Shown: positions 34,848-46,900, counted from the stretch's first letter. The stretch: 64,000 bases of DNA from Pseudomonas sp. NFR16 (GCF_900108875.1 NZ_FNYJ01000007.1:104261-168260), one strand, 5' to 3'. Translations and numbers: made by a program. The notes: generated by a model from the letters alone, not told the origin.

Positions 34848-34870
34848 GTAGGAGCGCGCTTGCCCGCGAA
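34848..34870. repeat. single REP unit
   Basis: GTAGGAGCGCGCTTGCCCGCGA-type half element without its inverted partner. It lies in the 345-base gap between algH and the TonB-like gene, where no coding sequence is seen. Confidence 0.6.
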
Positions 34871-34913
34871 GAATGATTTCCAACCAATGCATCTGCACCG
34901 CATCACCGGCCTT

Positions 34914-34977
34914 TTCCCGGCTGAAGCCGGTCCTACAGGCGCCGCATGTTTGTCGTAGGACCGGCTTCAGCCGGGAA
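34914..34977. repeat. REP doublet, GTAGGACCGGCTT type
   Basis: Perfect 23-bp inverted repeat, 34914-34936 and 34955-34977, around an 18-base centre. Same family as 19110-19175 but with GCTTCAGCC in place of GCTTTAGCC on both arms, so the two arms have changed together. Confidence 0.85.
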
Positions 34978-35064
34978 GGCGTCGGGTGTTGCGCCATTGA
35001 TCGATGGGGCGTTGAAGGCAGTTGGCTCACTTCGCCTGGGAAATGCGGCGTCCGTATATCGCGA

Positions 35065-35967
35065 TCAATTACTGGAAAGCTTGTCGCCCTTGGCGAATTT
35101 CCAGGTTCGGATGATTTCCAGACGGTCGATGTCGGCCAGATCACCGCTGAATGGCGCAAACGGCGCCGCCAGCCGCACGATCTTCTGTGCTGCCTGATCC
35201 AGTAACGGCTGGCCTGATGACTCCAGGATCAACACCTCATACAAAGAGCCGTCCCGGTTGATCGATACCATCATCCGCAGGCTGCCGTAGATCTGCTTGC
35301 GCCGTGCCTCGTCGGGGTAATTGAGGTTGCCGATGCGCTCGATCTTCTTGCGCCAGTCTTCCTTGTACCAGGCGCCCTTGTCGCGCATGGTCGATGCGGC
35401 GCTCAGTCGATGAATCTTGGGGCGCTTGGCATAAGCCTGCTGCTCATCGGCCAGTTCGGCCTCAAGGCTGGCGATTTCGCTGTTCAGCTCCGTGCTGTCG
35501 AAGGTGGGTGCGGCTTTCTTCGGTTCTTCCGGTTTTACCTCATCACGCTTGGCGACAGTCTTTTGCGTTGCCTGGGCCTTGGTCGCCACAGCGGTCTTGG
35601 GCGCTTCCTGCTTCACCACCGGCTTGGCGGCAGGCGGGGGCGTGACCTTGTTGATCTGGGTATCCTGATACGGCGCGATTTCCGTGGTCTTGGGCACCGC
35701 TTTCTTGTCGAGGGTGCCGCTGCCCTGCTGGTTTTCCTGAGCGAGGAAGTCGGCGTCTTTGGGCTTAGTGTCGCTTTTGAAGGGTGCGAGGGTGATTTCC
35801 AGCGTCTGGCTGATCTTTTCCGGCTTGACGTAGGTGAAGCCGACGCCAAGGATCAGCGCCAGATGGATCAGCGCCGCGATCATCAGGGTAAAGCCAAGGC
35901 GATCAGCCGGGCGCACGCCGGTGCGGGTCAGAGCCATGGGAAGATCTTTGTCGACCGCAGCGTTCAT
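35065..35967 (-). CDS. TonB-family energy transducer (TonB3-like)
   Basis: A 300-residue inner-membrane-anchored periplasmic protein. The anchor is near residues 25-45 (FTLMIAALIHLALILGVGF), followed by a long Lys/Pro-rich periplasmic stretch and a coiled segment (SEIASLEAELADEQQAYAKR). The C-terminal TonB domain has YPDEARRKQIYGSLRMMVSINRDGSL and VLILESSGQPLLDQAAQKIV. Its position beside gshB and pilG matches TonB3 of P. aeruginosa, reported to affect twitching motility. Start at 35967 or 30 bases downstream; no exbB/exbD is next to it. Confidence 0.87.
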   Translation of the reverse strand: MNAAVDKDLPMALTRTGVRPADRLGFTLMIAALIHLALILGVGFTYVKPEKISQTLEITLAPFKSDTKPKDADFLAQENQQGSGTLDKKAVPKTTEIAPYQDTQINKVTPPPAAKPVVKQEAPKTAVATKAQATQKTVAKRDEVKPEEPKKAAPTFDSTELNSEIASLEAELADEQQAYAKRPKIHRLSAASTMRDKGAWYKEDWRKKIERIGNLNYPDEARRKQIYGSLRMMVSINRDGSLYEVLILESSGQPLLDQAAQKIVRLAAPFAPFSGDLADIDRLEIIRTWKFAKGDKLSSN

Positions 35968-36111
35968 CGACGCCCCGGAAGCACGAATGCCAGCATTACA
36001 GAACCCACCTAACGCGAAATTCAGGCCGCGCATGATACCGCAATGTCAGCCGGTGCTTGGGCTTTGATATCGGCGGGCCGATTAGTGGGCAGTACAGGCG
36101 ATGCATCGTCA

Positions 36112-36202
36112 CTGTAGGAACGCGCTTGCCCGCGATGACGTCGGAATATTCAACATTATTGTTACCGACGCACCTTAATCGCGGGCAAGCGCGCTCCTGC
36201 AG
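36112..36202. repeat. REPIN (REP doublet), GCGCTTGCCCGCGA type
   Basis: Arms 36112-36136 and 36178-36202 are inverted copies, with an inner GTCGG/CCGAC pair. It lies between the gshB stop and the TonB-like gene. Confidence 0.85.
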
Positions 36203-36211
36203 AAAGCTGCA

Positions 36212-37165
36212 CTATCGGGCCTGCAGCTTTTTCTCGATCACATCCATCAACATTCCGCCAATGTCCGTACCGAACGCGTTGTCGATCTCACGAATGCAGG
36301 TCGGACTGGTGACGTTGATTTCGGTCAGGTGCTCGCCAATCACGTCCAGACCAACGAAAAGCAGGCCTTTTTCCCGCAGGCTCGGGCCGATTTCGGCGGC
36401 GATCCAGCGATCGCGTTCTGTCAGCGGGCGCGCCTCGCCACGGCCACCGGCGGCCAGGTTGCCACGGGTTTCCCCTGCGGCGGGAATGCGTGCCAGGCAA
36501 TACGGCACCGGCTCGCCATCGACCATCAGGATGCGCTTGTCGCCGTCCTTGATTGCAGGCAGGTAGGCCTGAGCCATGATCTGGTTCTGGCCGTGGTTGG
36601 TCAGGGTTTCGAGAATGACTGACAGGTTCGGGTCTTCCGGACGATGACGGAAAATCGATGCGCCACCCATGCCATCCAGAGGCTTGTAGATCACATCGCC
36701 ATGTTTGGCGGCGAACTCGCGCAGGATGTCCGAGCGGCGGCTCACCAGCGTTGGCGGCGTGCAGTGGGAGAACTGGGTCGCAAACAGCTTTTCGTTGCAG
36801 TCACGCAGACTCTGCGGTTTGTTGACCACCAGCACGCCCGCGCGCTCGGCCTGCTCCAGCAGGTAGGTGGAGTAGACGAACTCCATGTCGAAGGGCGGAT
36901 CCTTGCGCATCAGGATAACGTCCAGCTCATCCAGGCCACTGTCGACTTCGGCCTCCAGTTCGAACCAGTGCGCCGGATCGGCGAAGACCTTGAGCGGCTT
37001 CATGCGGGCACGGGCCTGTCCTGCATCCTGATAAAGATCGTGCTGTTCCATATAGAACAGCGACCAACCGCGCGCTTGCGCTGCCAGGAGCATGGCCAGC
37101 GAGCTGTCCTTTTTATAGGAAATGCGCTCGATGGGGTCCATGACAATTCCCAGGCGAATGCTCAT
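36212..37165 (-). CDS. gshB: glutathione synthetase
   Basis: A 317-residue ATP-grasp enzyme that adds glycine to gamma-glutamylcysteine. The start MSIRLGIVMDPIERISYKKDSS is the family start. Motifs are MRKDPPFDMEFVYSTYLLE, NKPQSLRDCNEKLFATQF, PLDGMGGASIFR (ATP-grasp loop) and GLDVIGEHLTEINVTSPT. It is divergent from pilG. The product, glutathione, is also a substrate of the GGT encoded near the left end. Confidence 0.97.
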   Translation of the reverse strand: MSIRLGIVMDPIERISYKKDSSLAMLLAAQARGWSLFYMEQHDLYQDAGQARARMKPLKVFADPAHWFELEAEVDSGLDELDVILMRKDPPFDMEFVYSTYLLEQAERAGVLVVNKPQSLRDCNEKLFATQFSHCTPPTLVSRRSDILREFAAKHGDVIYKPLDGMGGASIFRHRPEDPNLSVILETLTNHGQNQIMAQAYLPAIKDGDKRILMVDGEPVPYCLARIPAAGETRGNLAAGGRGEARPLTERDRWIAAEIGPSLREKGLLFVGLDVIGEHLTEINVTSPTCIREIDNAFGTDIGGMLMDVIEKKLQAR

Positions 37166-37431
37166 GGGCAATATCCTCTGATCGGTAATGGCCGCGACCG
37201 GCCTGAAAACAGGCGTCAGGGTGGCGCTGCGCAGGCTTGGGGTCAAGGGGCAAGAGCGGCGCAGATGCTTTATGGATTGCGCCTTTAGAGTGTGCTAAAA
37301 AGGCTCGGCATCCGCCATCATGACGGTTGCCTTTGCACCCCTCTAGATGGGGGTTCAGCGATCCCGACTAGCACCATAGGCCCGGCCGAAGGCAGACCCA
37401 TCTGAATCGCCGCGGCGATGGTAGAGCAGAT

Positions 37432-37842
37432 ATGGAACAGCATTCAGCCCCATTGAAAGTGATGGTCATCGACGACTCTCGAACGATTCGCCGCACCGCC
37501 GAGACCCTGTTGAAAAACGTCGGTTGTGAAGTGATCACTGCCATAGACGGTTTCGATGCGCTGGCCAAGATCGCCGATAATCATCCACGAATCATATTTG
37601 TCGACATCATGATGCCCAGGCTGGACGGGTATCAGACCTGTGCGTTGATCAAGAACAACCGGGCGTTCAAGTCCACGCCGGTGATCATGTTGTCCTCCAG
37701 GGACGGGCTGTTCGACAAAGCCAAGGGGCGAATCGTCGGGTCCGATCAGTTTTTGACCAAGCCGTTTAGCAAGGAAGAACTGCTCAGTGCAATCAAGGCC
37801 CACGTGCCGGGGTTCGTTGCAGTAGAACAACAACTATCTTGA
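37432..37842 (+). CDS. pilG: twitching motility response regulator PilG
   Basis: A 136-residue stand-alone receiver domain. Acidic pocket MVIDDS, phospho-acceptor Asp in IIFVDIMMPRLDG, Thr/Ser in VIMLSSRDG and Lys in QFLTKPFSKEEL. It acts in the Pil-Chp system to promote pilus extension and cAMP signalling in P. aeruginosa. It is the first gene of pilGHIJ-chpA-chpC; the 266-base gap upstream to gshB must hold both promoters. Confidence 0.95.
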   Translation: MEQHSAPLKVMVIDDSRTIRRTAETLLKNVGCEVITAIDGFDALAKIADNHPRIIFVDIMMPRLDGYQTCALIKNNRAFKSTPVIMLSSRDGLFDKAKGRIVGSDQFLTKPFSKEELLSAIKAHVPGFVAVEQQLS

Positions 37843-37888
37843 AGTCGATCCCCTTGCCCGGGGACGGCTGTTTCTATGGGGAAGCACC

Positions 37889-38254
37889 ATGGCTCGAATT
37901 CTGATCGTCGATGATTCGCCGACCGAAATGTACAAGCTGACCGGGATGCTGGAAAAGCACGGCCATCAGGTCCTCAAGGCCGAGAACGGTGCAGACGGTG
38001 TGGCGCTGGCGCGTCAGGAAAAGCCTGACGCAGTGCTGATGGACATCGTCATGCCCGGCCTGAACGGCTTTCAGGCGACCCGCCAGCTGACCAAGGATGC
38101 CGACACCAACATGATCCCGGTGATCATGATCACCACCAAGGACCAGGAAACCGACAAGGTCTGGGGCAAGCGCCAGGGTGCGCGGGACTACCTGACCAAG
38201 CCGGTGGATGAAGAAACCCTCATGAAAACCCTGAACGCGGTTCTGGCGGGCTGA
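37889..38254 (+). CDS. pilH: twitching motility response regulator PilH
   Basis: A 121-residue stand-alone receiver. ILIVDDSPTEMYKL, Asp in AVLMDIVMPGLNGFQ, IMITTKDQETDKVWGKRQGARDYLTKPVDEE. It competes with or drains phosphate from PilG in the known system. It lies 46 bases after pilG. Confidence 0.95.
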   Translation: MARILIVDDSPTEMYKLTGMLEKHGHQVLKAENGADGVALARQEKPDAVLMDIVMPGLNGFQATRQLTKDADTNMIPVIMITTKDQETDKVWGKRQGARDYLTKPVDEETLMKTLNAVLAG

Positions 38255-38270
38255 CGCCCGGCTGGCGTTC

Positions 38271-38810
38271 ATGGCTCAGTCACAAACTGCTTTTCAGCTG
38301 CTGCTCGATATCGACCAGCGCTGCCGCTCGCTCGCCGCCGGATTGCCGCTGCAGGAAACCCGACAGCAGGGCTGGAGCGGCATCGGCTTTCGCATGGGCG
38401 AGCGTTTCTACGTGGCGCCCATGGGCGAGGTCGATGAGATTCTTCATGAACCCCGCTACGCCGCGCTGCCGGGTGTAAAGCCGTGGGTGCGCGGCATCGC
38501 GAATCTGCGGGGCAGGCTGTTGCCGATCATGGATCTGTGTGCATTTTTCGGCCATGAGCTGTCGCCCTTGCGCAAGCAGCGGCGTGTGCTGGTCATCGAT
38601 GACCAGGACGTGTTTGCCGGGTTGCTGGTGGACGAAGTCCTCGGCATGCAGCATTTCAGCGAGCGCAGCCTGATGCCTGAGACCCTGGATGACAGCGACG
38701 CGCAAATCGCGCCGTACATTCAGGGCCGTTTCCTGCGTGAACAGGCCTGGCGGGTTTTCAGTCCCAGAACGCTGGTGCAGTCGCCGGGGTTCATGGATGT
38801 TGCACTTTAA
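38271..38810 (+). CDS. pilI: CheW-like adaptor PilI
   Basis: A 179-residue CheW-domain protein that links receptor PilJ to kinase ChpA. Signatures are GFRMGERFYVAPMGEVDEIL, LPGVKPWVRGIANLRGRLLPIMDL (the CheW core) and VLVIDDQDVFAGLLVDEVLGMQHF. It lies 16 bases after pilH. Confidence 0.94.
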   Translation: MAQSQTAFQLLLDIDQRCRSLAAGLPLQETRQQGWSGIGFRMGERFYVAPMGEVDEILHEPRYAALPGVKPWVRGIANLRGRLLPIMDLCAFFGHELSPLRKQRRVLVIDDQDVFAGLLVDEVLGMQHFSERSLMPETLDDSDAQIAPYIQGRFLREQAWRVFSPRTLVQSPGFMDVAL

Positions 38811-38867
38811 TACTGTCTTGCACAGCATCGAGGACGTTCGCCGTCTTCGCAGGCGGAGCCCTGAGCA

Positions 38868-40904
38868 ATGAGTAATACCGGCAAGTCCCTGGAAGGCGCG
38901 CGCAGCCGATCGCAAATCATCGCGTTGTTTGTCGTCCTGATCATTTCGATCATGCTGCTCTTCGTCAATTTCGCGTACCTGAGCACCCAGTCCAACTACG
39001 ACAAACAGTACATCGGCCATGCCGGCGAGCTGCGCGTGCTGTCGCAACGCATTGCCAAGAACGCCACCGAGGCAGCGGCGGGGAAATCCGCGGCGTTCAA
39101 GTTGCTGGCGGATGCGCGCAACGATTTCGACACGCGCTGGCAATATCTGAAGAAAGGCGACAAGAACACCGGTCTTCCCGCGGCTCCTGCCGAGGTGGGC
39201 GATGAATTGAAAGCGGTGCAGGACGACTGGGAAAATCTGCGAAAGAGCACCGATGTCATTCTTTCACGCGAGCAGACTGTGTTGTCGCTTCACCAAGTGG
39301 CAGCGACCCTGGCCGAAACCATCCCTCAATTGCAGATCGAGTCGGAAAAAGTCGTCGACATTCTTCTGCAGAACCGTGCACCTGCCAGCCAGGTCGCACT
39401 CGCTCAGCGCCAGTCGCTGCTGGCCGAGCGGATTCTTGGTGCGGTAAACACCGTGCTGTCGGGCGATGAGACGGCGGTTCAGGCCGCCGACGCTTTCGGA
39501 CGTGATGCCAGCCAGTTCGGACGCGTGCTCAACGGCATGCTGGAGGGTAACGCGTCACTGAAGATCACTCAGGTCGAGGACCGCGACGCCCGCGCGCGGC
39601 TGGCCGAGATTGCCGAGCTGTTCCAGTTCGTGTCGGGCTCCGTGGACGAAATTCTGGAAACGTCGCCGGAACTGCTCGAAGTGCGGGAGGCGGCGGGGAA
39701 TATCTTCAATCTTTCGCAAACGCTGCTCGACGAGGCATCGGTGCTGGCCAACAGCTTCGAGCACATGGCTGGCGGTCGGACCATCAACAGCTACGGCGGC
39801 TATATGCTGGGCTTGCTGGCGCTGGCGTCGATCATTCTCATCGGTCTTGTGATGGTGCGTGAAACCAACCGGCAACTGCGCGAAACCGCTGAGAAAAACG
39901 AGCGTAATCAGACCGCGATCATGCGCCTGCTCGACGAGATCGAAGATCTCGCGGACGGCGACCTGACGGTGGCGGCTTCGGTGACGGAAGACTTCACCGG
40001 CGCCATTGCAGACTCGATCAACTATTCCATCGATCAATTGCGTGAACTGGTGGCGACCATCAACCTGACGGCCGAACAGGTGTTCGGCGCGGTCAAGGAC
40101 ACCCAGACAACCGCGACCCAGCTGGCAGCAGCGTCCGAGCATCAGGCGCTGCAGATCGCCGCGGCGTCGAATGCGGTGAACGACATGTCGCGCTCCATTG
40201 CTCAAGTATCGGCCAACGCCTCCGAGTCGGTCGCCGTGGCCGAGCGTTCGGTCGCCATCGCCAACAAGGGCAACGAGGTGGTGCACAACACCATCAATGG
40301 AATGGACAACATTCGTGAGCAGATTCAGGACACGTCCAAACGGATCAAGCGCTTGGGCGAGTCGTCTCAGGAAATCGGCGACATTGTCAGCCTGATCGAC
40401 GACATCGCTGACCAGACAAACATTCTGGCGCTGAACGCCGCCATTCAGGCGTCGATGGCGGGCGATGCCGGTCGCGGCTTCGCCATCGTTGCCGACGAGG
40501 TGCAACGTCTTGCCGAGCGCTCGTCTTCGGCCACCAAGCAGATCGAAACCCTGGTCCGCGCCATTCAGAACGACACCAATGAAGCCGTCATCTCTATGGA
40601 GCAGACGACATCCGAAGTGGTGCGCGGCGCGCGTTTGGCGCAGGATGCCGGTGTCGCGCTGGAAGAAATCGAAGGGGTTTCCAAGGTGCTGGCCGCGTTG
40701 ATCGAAAGCATCACCAATGCCGCACAGCAGCAAGGCGCGCTGGGGCAGCAGATTTCCGCGACCATGACTGTGATCCAGCAAACCACCACGCAAACCACGT
40801 CCGGGACCGCTGCCACTGCGCAGAGCATGGGCAATCTGGCGAAAATGGCCAGCGAGATGCGCCGCTCGGTGTCCGGATTCACATTGCCGGCCTCGCGGCA
40901 TTGA
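38868..40904 (+). CDS. pilJ: type IV pilus chemoreceptor PilJ
   Basis: A 678-residue methyl-accepting receptor. Membrane segments are at about 16-38 and 311-330. The periplasmic part between them holds two PilJ-type helical modules. A HAMP-like linker follows, then the signalling domain with the conserved hairpin tip (DQTNILALNAAIQASMAGDAGRGFAIVADEVQRLAERS region, about 505-545). It senses pilus tension or surface contact in P. aeruginosa. No methyltransferase (pilK) or methylesterase (chpB) gene lies next to it here. Confidence 0.95.
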   Translation: MSNTGKSLEGARSRSQIIALFVVLIISIMLLFVNFAYLSTQSNYDKQYIGHAGELRVLSQRIAKNATEAAAGKSAAFKLLADARNDFDTRWQYLKKGDKNTGLPAAPAEVGDELKAVQDDWENLRKSTDVILSREQTVLSLHQVAATLAETIPQLQIESEKVVDILLQNRAPASQVALAQRQSLLAERILGAVNTVLSGDETAVQAADAFGRDASQFGRVLNGMLEGNASLKITQVEDRDARARLAEIAELFQFVSGSVDEILETSPELLEVREAAGNIFNLSQTLLDEASVLANSFEHMAGGRTINSYGGYMLGLLALASIILIGLVMVRETNRQLRETAEKNERNQTAIMRLLDEIEDLADGDLTVAASVTEDFTGAIADSINYSIDQLRELVATINLTAEQVFGAVKDTQTTATQLAAASEHQALQIAAASNAVNDMSRSIAQVSANASESVAVAERSVAIANKGNEVVHNTINGMDNIREQIQDTSKRIKRLGESSQEIGDIVSLIDDIADQTNILALNAAIQASMAGDAGRGFAIVADEVQRLAERSSSATKQIETLVRAIQNDTNEAVISMEQTTSEVVRGARLAQDAGVALEEIEGVSKVLAALIESITNAAQQQGALGQQISATMTVIQQTTTQTTSGTAATAQSMGNLAKMASEMRRSVSGFTLPASRH

Positions 40905-40958
40905 TGTGCCCGTCGGTGCGAAACACGAAGCGTCAAGGCAAAGGCAACCGGAGTCATC

Positions 40959-43900
40959 ATGGCTGACCGTCACGACTACGTGGCCCTGGAATGGGTCAAG
41001 GGCGAAATAGCCGAAACCCTCAGACACGCTCGACAGGCGCTGGATACGTTCGTCGCCCGGCCCCACGACCCGGCGGCGATGGAAGTGTGCCTGGATTTCA
41101 TTCATCAGGTGCACGGCAGCCTGCAGATGATCGAATTCTACGGTGCCGCGCTGTTCGCCGAGGAAATCGAGCAATTGGCCCTGGCGTTCCAGCAAGGGCG
41201 CGTGCCTCAGGAAACCGAGGCCGTACACCTGCTGCATCAGGCGCTGAGCCAGTTGCCGGTGTACCTGGAGCGCATTCATTCTGCCCGGCGCGATCTGCCG
41301 CTGGTGGTACTGCCGTTGCTCAACGACCTGCGCAGTGCTCGGGGCGAAAGCCTGCTTTCGGAAACCAGTCTGTTTTCGCCCCAACTGCTCTCGCTCCCGG
41401 CGCTGGATGCGCAGACACTCACGCAACGTGACAGCCCGGAGCTCGGCGCCAGGCTGCGCAAGCTGCGTCAGACTTTGCAGACCGCGCTGGTAGGGCTGCT
41501 GCGTGAGCAGGATGTGCAGACGCAACTCGCGTACATGACCAAGGTCTTCGCCAAGCTTGAGGCCTTGTGCAAGGACGCGCCGCTCGAGCCCCTCTGGCGC
41601 ATCGCCTCTGCGCTGGTCGAAACCATGGCCAGCGGCAATTTCACCAACAGCCCCGCGCTACGCAGCCTGTTCAAGGATGCCGACAAGGAACTCAAGCGCT
41701 TGCTGGAGCAAGGCATTGCCGGAATCAATCAACCGGCGCCAGATGAATTGCTCAAGAGCTTGCTGTTTTATATCGCCAAATCCGACAGCCAGGCGCAGAG
41801 GATGATCGAGTTGAAAGACCAGTACGGCCTGGCCGAAGCCTTGCCGGAGAGCGCGCTGGTCGATGAGGAGCGCGCACGGATGGCCGGTCCGGATCGCGAT
41901 GCCATGCGCTCGGTGATCATCGCGCTGTGTGACGAACTGGTGCGCACCAAGGAGCGGCTGGACGTGTTCGTGCGGGGCGATCGCCAGCACGTCAGTGAAC
42001 TCAACGCGCTGCTCCCGCCGCTGCGGCAGATTGCCGATACGCTCGCGGTGCTGGGGTTCGGTCAGCCGCGCAAAGTGATCATCGACCAGTTGGCGGTGGT
42101 GCAGGGCATGGCGCAAGGGCAGCGCGAGCCCGATGACGCCACGTTGATGGATGTTGCAGGCGCCCTGCTTTACGTGGAGGCGACACTGGCAGGCATAGCC
42201 GGGTCGGTCGACCAAAGCAGTCCGGAAGAAAGCCGTTTGCCGACCACCGACCTGAGTCAGATTCATCAACTGGTCATCAAGGAAGCGCGCGTCGTTCTGC
42301 AGCAGGCCAAGGACGTGATCGACGACTACGTTGACGGCGACCTCGCTCGCGATCGTCTGGAGCCGCTGAGTGCACAACTGGTTCAAGTGCGTGGCGCCCT
42401 GGCGATGATTCCGCTGGCTCGTGCGTCGGGCATGCTCGCAGCGTGTAACGAATACATCACCGAGCATCTGCTGGCCGGCGAGGAACCTCCCGCCTCCTCG
42501 CAGCTCGATCACTTGGCCGATGTGATCATCGGTGTCGAGTATTACCTGGAACGCATGGCCGAAGATCCCGAAGCGCCCGGCGAGCATGTGCTGGATATGG
42601 CGCAGGAAAGTCTGGCCCGTCTCGGTTATTCGCCTGTTCCCGACGCTGTCGAAGTGCCGGTGCTCGAAGAAGTCATTAGCCACGAGGAGCTGCATGAGCT
42701 GCGCGAGCGCCAGGTGTTGGTCAGTCCGAGCCCGAGCATCGCCGAGGTGCTGGCCAGTCCGGTCTCGGCGGTGAACCCGCCCGCGCGGCACGTTCCCGCC
42801 AGCCTGCTGCCGCCGCCCAAGGGCGAGCCGCCTGTGGATGACGAGCTGCGCGATGTGTTTCTCGAAGAAACCGATGAAATGCTCGATGCACTGCGCGAAT
42901 ACCTGCCGCGCTGGCTGGCCAGCGTGGACGATAGCGCTGCCCTGACTGAAATACGCCGCGCGTTTCATACGCTCAAAGGCAGCGGGCGAATGGTCCGCGC
43001 GCTGATTCTCGGCGAGCTGGCCTGGGCAGTGGAGAACCTGCTCAACCGCGTGCTCGAACGCAGCGTCGAGCCGGATGCGCATGTGCAGCAACTGCTCACC
43101 GATGTGCTTGTGCTGCTGCCGGATGTCATCCGGGATTTTGCCGAAGACGTTCAGCGCCAACGCGATGATGTCGATCAGCTCGCCGCCCGGGCTCATGCCC
43201 TGGCTCAGGGTGAAAACCCTGAACCGCAGGCCACGCCGGTGGCGCAGGACGCCCCGTCGGAAGCGTTCGATCCGCAATTGCTGGAGATTTTCCGCCAGGA
43301 AGCCCAGACCCACCTGGACACGCTCAATCGCTGCCTCGACACTGCCAGGGGCGAGGAGTCGCCCTCGTTCAGCGACGACTTGCTGCGCGCGTTGCACACG
43401 CTCAAGGGCAGCGCCTACATGGCCGGTGTGCTGCCGATGGCAGAACTCGCCGGTCCGCTCGATCAACTGGTGCGCGAGTTCAAGACCAACCAGATTGCCG
43501 TCGGCGAGTCTGAACTGGATTTGCTGTCAGCCGCCGAGCCGCTGTTTCATCAGGGGCTGGCGCAACTGACGGTCGATCCGCTGATGCCGATCTATGGCGC
43601 GGATGAGCTGATCCGATCGGCCAATCAGTTGCTTGAACAGCGCATGGCTGAGGCCTTGGCCGCCGATGACAACGGACTGCGCACGCGGCGCAATCCGCAG
43701 GTGCTCGCCAGTTTTCTGGCCGAAGGCATGGACATCCTGCTTGACGCCGAAAGTCTGCTCGAACGGTGGCGGCAGCATCCGGGTGAGCGTCAGGAACTCA
43801 ATGCGCTGCTCGATGAGCTGACGATGCTCGGTCACGGCGCGCACATGGCCGATTTGCCGCAGGTCGATGAGCTGTGTGAAGCGCTGCTGGATCTGTATGG

Positions 43901-46900
43901 CGCGGTGGAAGAAAGCAGCTTGGCAGTCAGCGAGCGTTTCTTCGATGAGGCAGAAAACGCTCACGAGGCCCTGATCAACATGCTCGATGAGGTTGCCGCC
44001 GGCCAGCAGGTTCAGGCCTGCCCGGAGCGCGTCCAGGCATTGCGCGACCTGCTCGACGAGGCGCTGGACCCTGGCGCCACGGGCCTGATTCGCAGCGAAG
44101 GCGGGCAGCCGACTCGCGTCACTGATCTGCAGGAAGCCACCGCAAGCCTGAACGCAGAACCTGAGCAGCCGGTTCGCGATGAGCTGGATCAAGAGATCGT
44201 CGATATCTTTCTGGAAGAGGCGGCCGATATTCTCGAAAGCGCGGGCCAGGCGTTGCAGCGTTGGCTGGATGACCCGGAAAACCCGCTGCCGCTGTCGTCA
44301 CTGCAACGTGATCTGCACACTCTCAAAGGTGGCGCACGGATGGCCGAGATCGGGCCGGTCGGTGATCTTGGGCATGAGCTGGAATCGCTTTACGAATGCC
44401 TTATCGACCGTCGCTGCAGCCACTCGCCGACGCTCGCGGATCTTCTGGTGCGCAGTCACGATCATCTGGCGCTGATGCTCGAGCAATTGCAGAACCGCGT
44501 TGCGTTGACCAGCCCGCAGTCCCTGATCGAGGCCATTCGCGAGTTCCGCCAGCAGAATTGTTATGTACAGCCCCAGGACATTGAGCCGCGCCATGTCGGT
44601 TCAATGATTCAAGCGCTGGACGAGCGCGACCCGGAGCTGCTGGAGATCTTTCTCGAAGAAGCCGATGACATTATCGAGAGCACCAGCGCATCCTTGGTGC
44701 GCTGGCAGGCCGATCCGCAGAACAGCCTTGAAGTGGAAAACCTGTTGCGCGATCTGCATACCCTCAAGGGCGGCGCGCGCATGGTTGAGATTGCCCCGAT
44801 CGGTGATCTGGCCCATGAGATGGAATCACTTTATGAAGGGTTGTCGTCGGGCACCCTGAAAAACAGCGCGCTGCTCAACGGCCTGCTGCAAAGCGGCCAC
44901 GACATGCTCGCTGACATGGTCGATGCCGTTCGCGGTTATGAGCCGCTGCCCAATCCGGCGTTGCTGATTGAGAGCATCGCGCAGTACTCGTCCTCTGGCG
45001 CCGCTCAGGAATCTGTGAGCAAGCCTCTCGACGTGCCGCCGGTGGCGCCGCTGCCTGCGGCCGAGCCTGTGATGCCGCCTGCAGATGCAGAGGCTGAGCG
45101 AACGGGGCCAGAAATGGTCAAGGTGCCAGCCGAGCAACTGGAGGATCTGGTCAACCTGGCCGGCGAGACCTCGATTTTCCGCGGCCGCATCGAGCAGCAG
45201 GTCAGCGACGCTCAGGTAACGCTGGCCGAAATGGAAATCACCATCGAGCGGATGCGCGACCAGTTGCGACGCCTGGATATTGAAACCCAAGGGCGGATTC
45301 TCAGTCGTGATCATCAGGCCGAACGCCTGGGTTACGAAGATTTCGACCCGCTGGAAATGGACCGGCATTCTCAATTGCAGCAGCTGTCGCGGGCGCTGTT
45401 CGAGTCCGCGTCTGACTTGATGGAGCTCAAGGAAACCCTCGACACGCGTGCCCATGAAGCCGAAACGTTGCTGTTGCAACAGGCGCGTGTGAACACCGAG
45501 CTGCAGGAAAACCTGATGCGCACGCGCATGGTCCCGTTCGAGCGAATGGTCCCGCGTCTGCGCCGGATCGTCCGTCAGGTGTCCGGCGAGCTGAACAAGA
45601 AGGTCAAGTTCGACGTGGTCAACGCTGAGGGCGAGATGGACCGCAACGTCCTCGAACGCATGGTGGCGCCGCTGGAGCACATGCTGCGCAACGCCATTGA
45701 TCATGGCCTGGAAAGCACGGAGAAGCGTCTGGCAGCGGGCAAGTCCGACGTAGGGCACATCGTGCTGAGCCTTGCGCACGAGGGCGGCGATATCGTGATC
45801 GAGATGAGCGACGACGGCGCAGGCGTCGATTTCGAGGCCGTGCGCCGCAAAGCCGTCAAGCGCGGGCTGATCGGGCCGGACGCCGAGCTCAGTGAGCACG
45901 ATACGTTGCAGTTCATCCTGCAGGCCGGTTTTTCCACCGCCGAGACGATCACGCAGATTTCCGGGCGTGGCGTGGGCATGGATGTGGTGCACGCCGAGGT
46001 GAAAGAGTTGGGCGGTTCGATGGTCATCGATTCGAAGTCCGGCGAGGGTGCGCGCTTTCGTATCCGCCTGCCGTTCTCGGTCTCGGTCAATCGGGCGCTG
46101 ATGGTGCAGTGCGGCGAAGAGCAGTACGCCGTGCCCCTGAACAGTATCGAAGGCATCGTGCGCGTGATGCCCAATGAGCTGGAGACCTGTTACCAGTCCA
46201 CGCCGCCGCGTTATCAGTACGGCGAGCGGACTTACGAGCTGCGCTATCTGGGCGAACTGCTCAACAATGGTCAACCGCCCCGACTGATCGGCCAGACCCA
46301 GCCGCTGCCGGTATTGTTGGTGCACGTGCATGATCAGTGGGTGGCTGTGCAGGTCGATGCGCTTGCGGGCTCGCGGGAGATCGTGGTGAAGAACCTGGGG
46401 CCGCAGTTTTCCAGTGTGCAAGGCATTGCCGGTGCGACGATCCTGGGTGATGGCCGCGTTGTGCTGATCCTGGATCTGTTCGCGCACATTCGTCGCTTGC
46501 ATGCCCGGATGCTTGCGCTGCAGGTGTCGGGGCAGGCCCCGGCGCAGTATGTGGAAGCCGAGCAGACCAAGCCGTTGCTGGTGATGGTGGTGGATGATTC
46601 GGTAACGGTGCGCAAAGTGACCGGGCGATTGCTGGAGCGCAACGGCATGAATGTGCTCACCGCCAAGGATGGAGTCGATGCCATGGCGCTGCTGCAGGAG
46701 CACACGCCGGATGTCATGCTGCTGGACATCGAAATGCCGCGCATGGACGGCTTCGAAGTCGTGAGCAAGGTTCGCGAAGACGAGGCGCTCAGACATCTGC
46801 CCATTATTATGATCACCTCCCGCTCCGGCCAGAAACACCGCGATCGCGCCATGGCGCTGGGGGTAAACGAGTACATGAGCAAGCCGTATCAGGAAGCGGC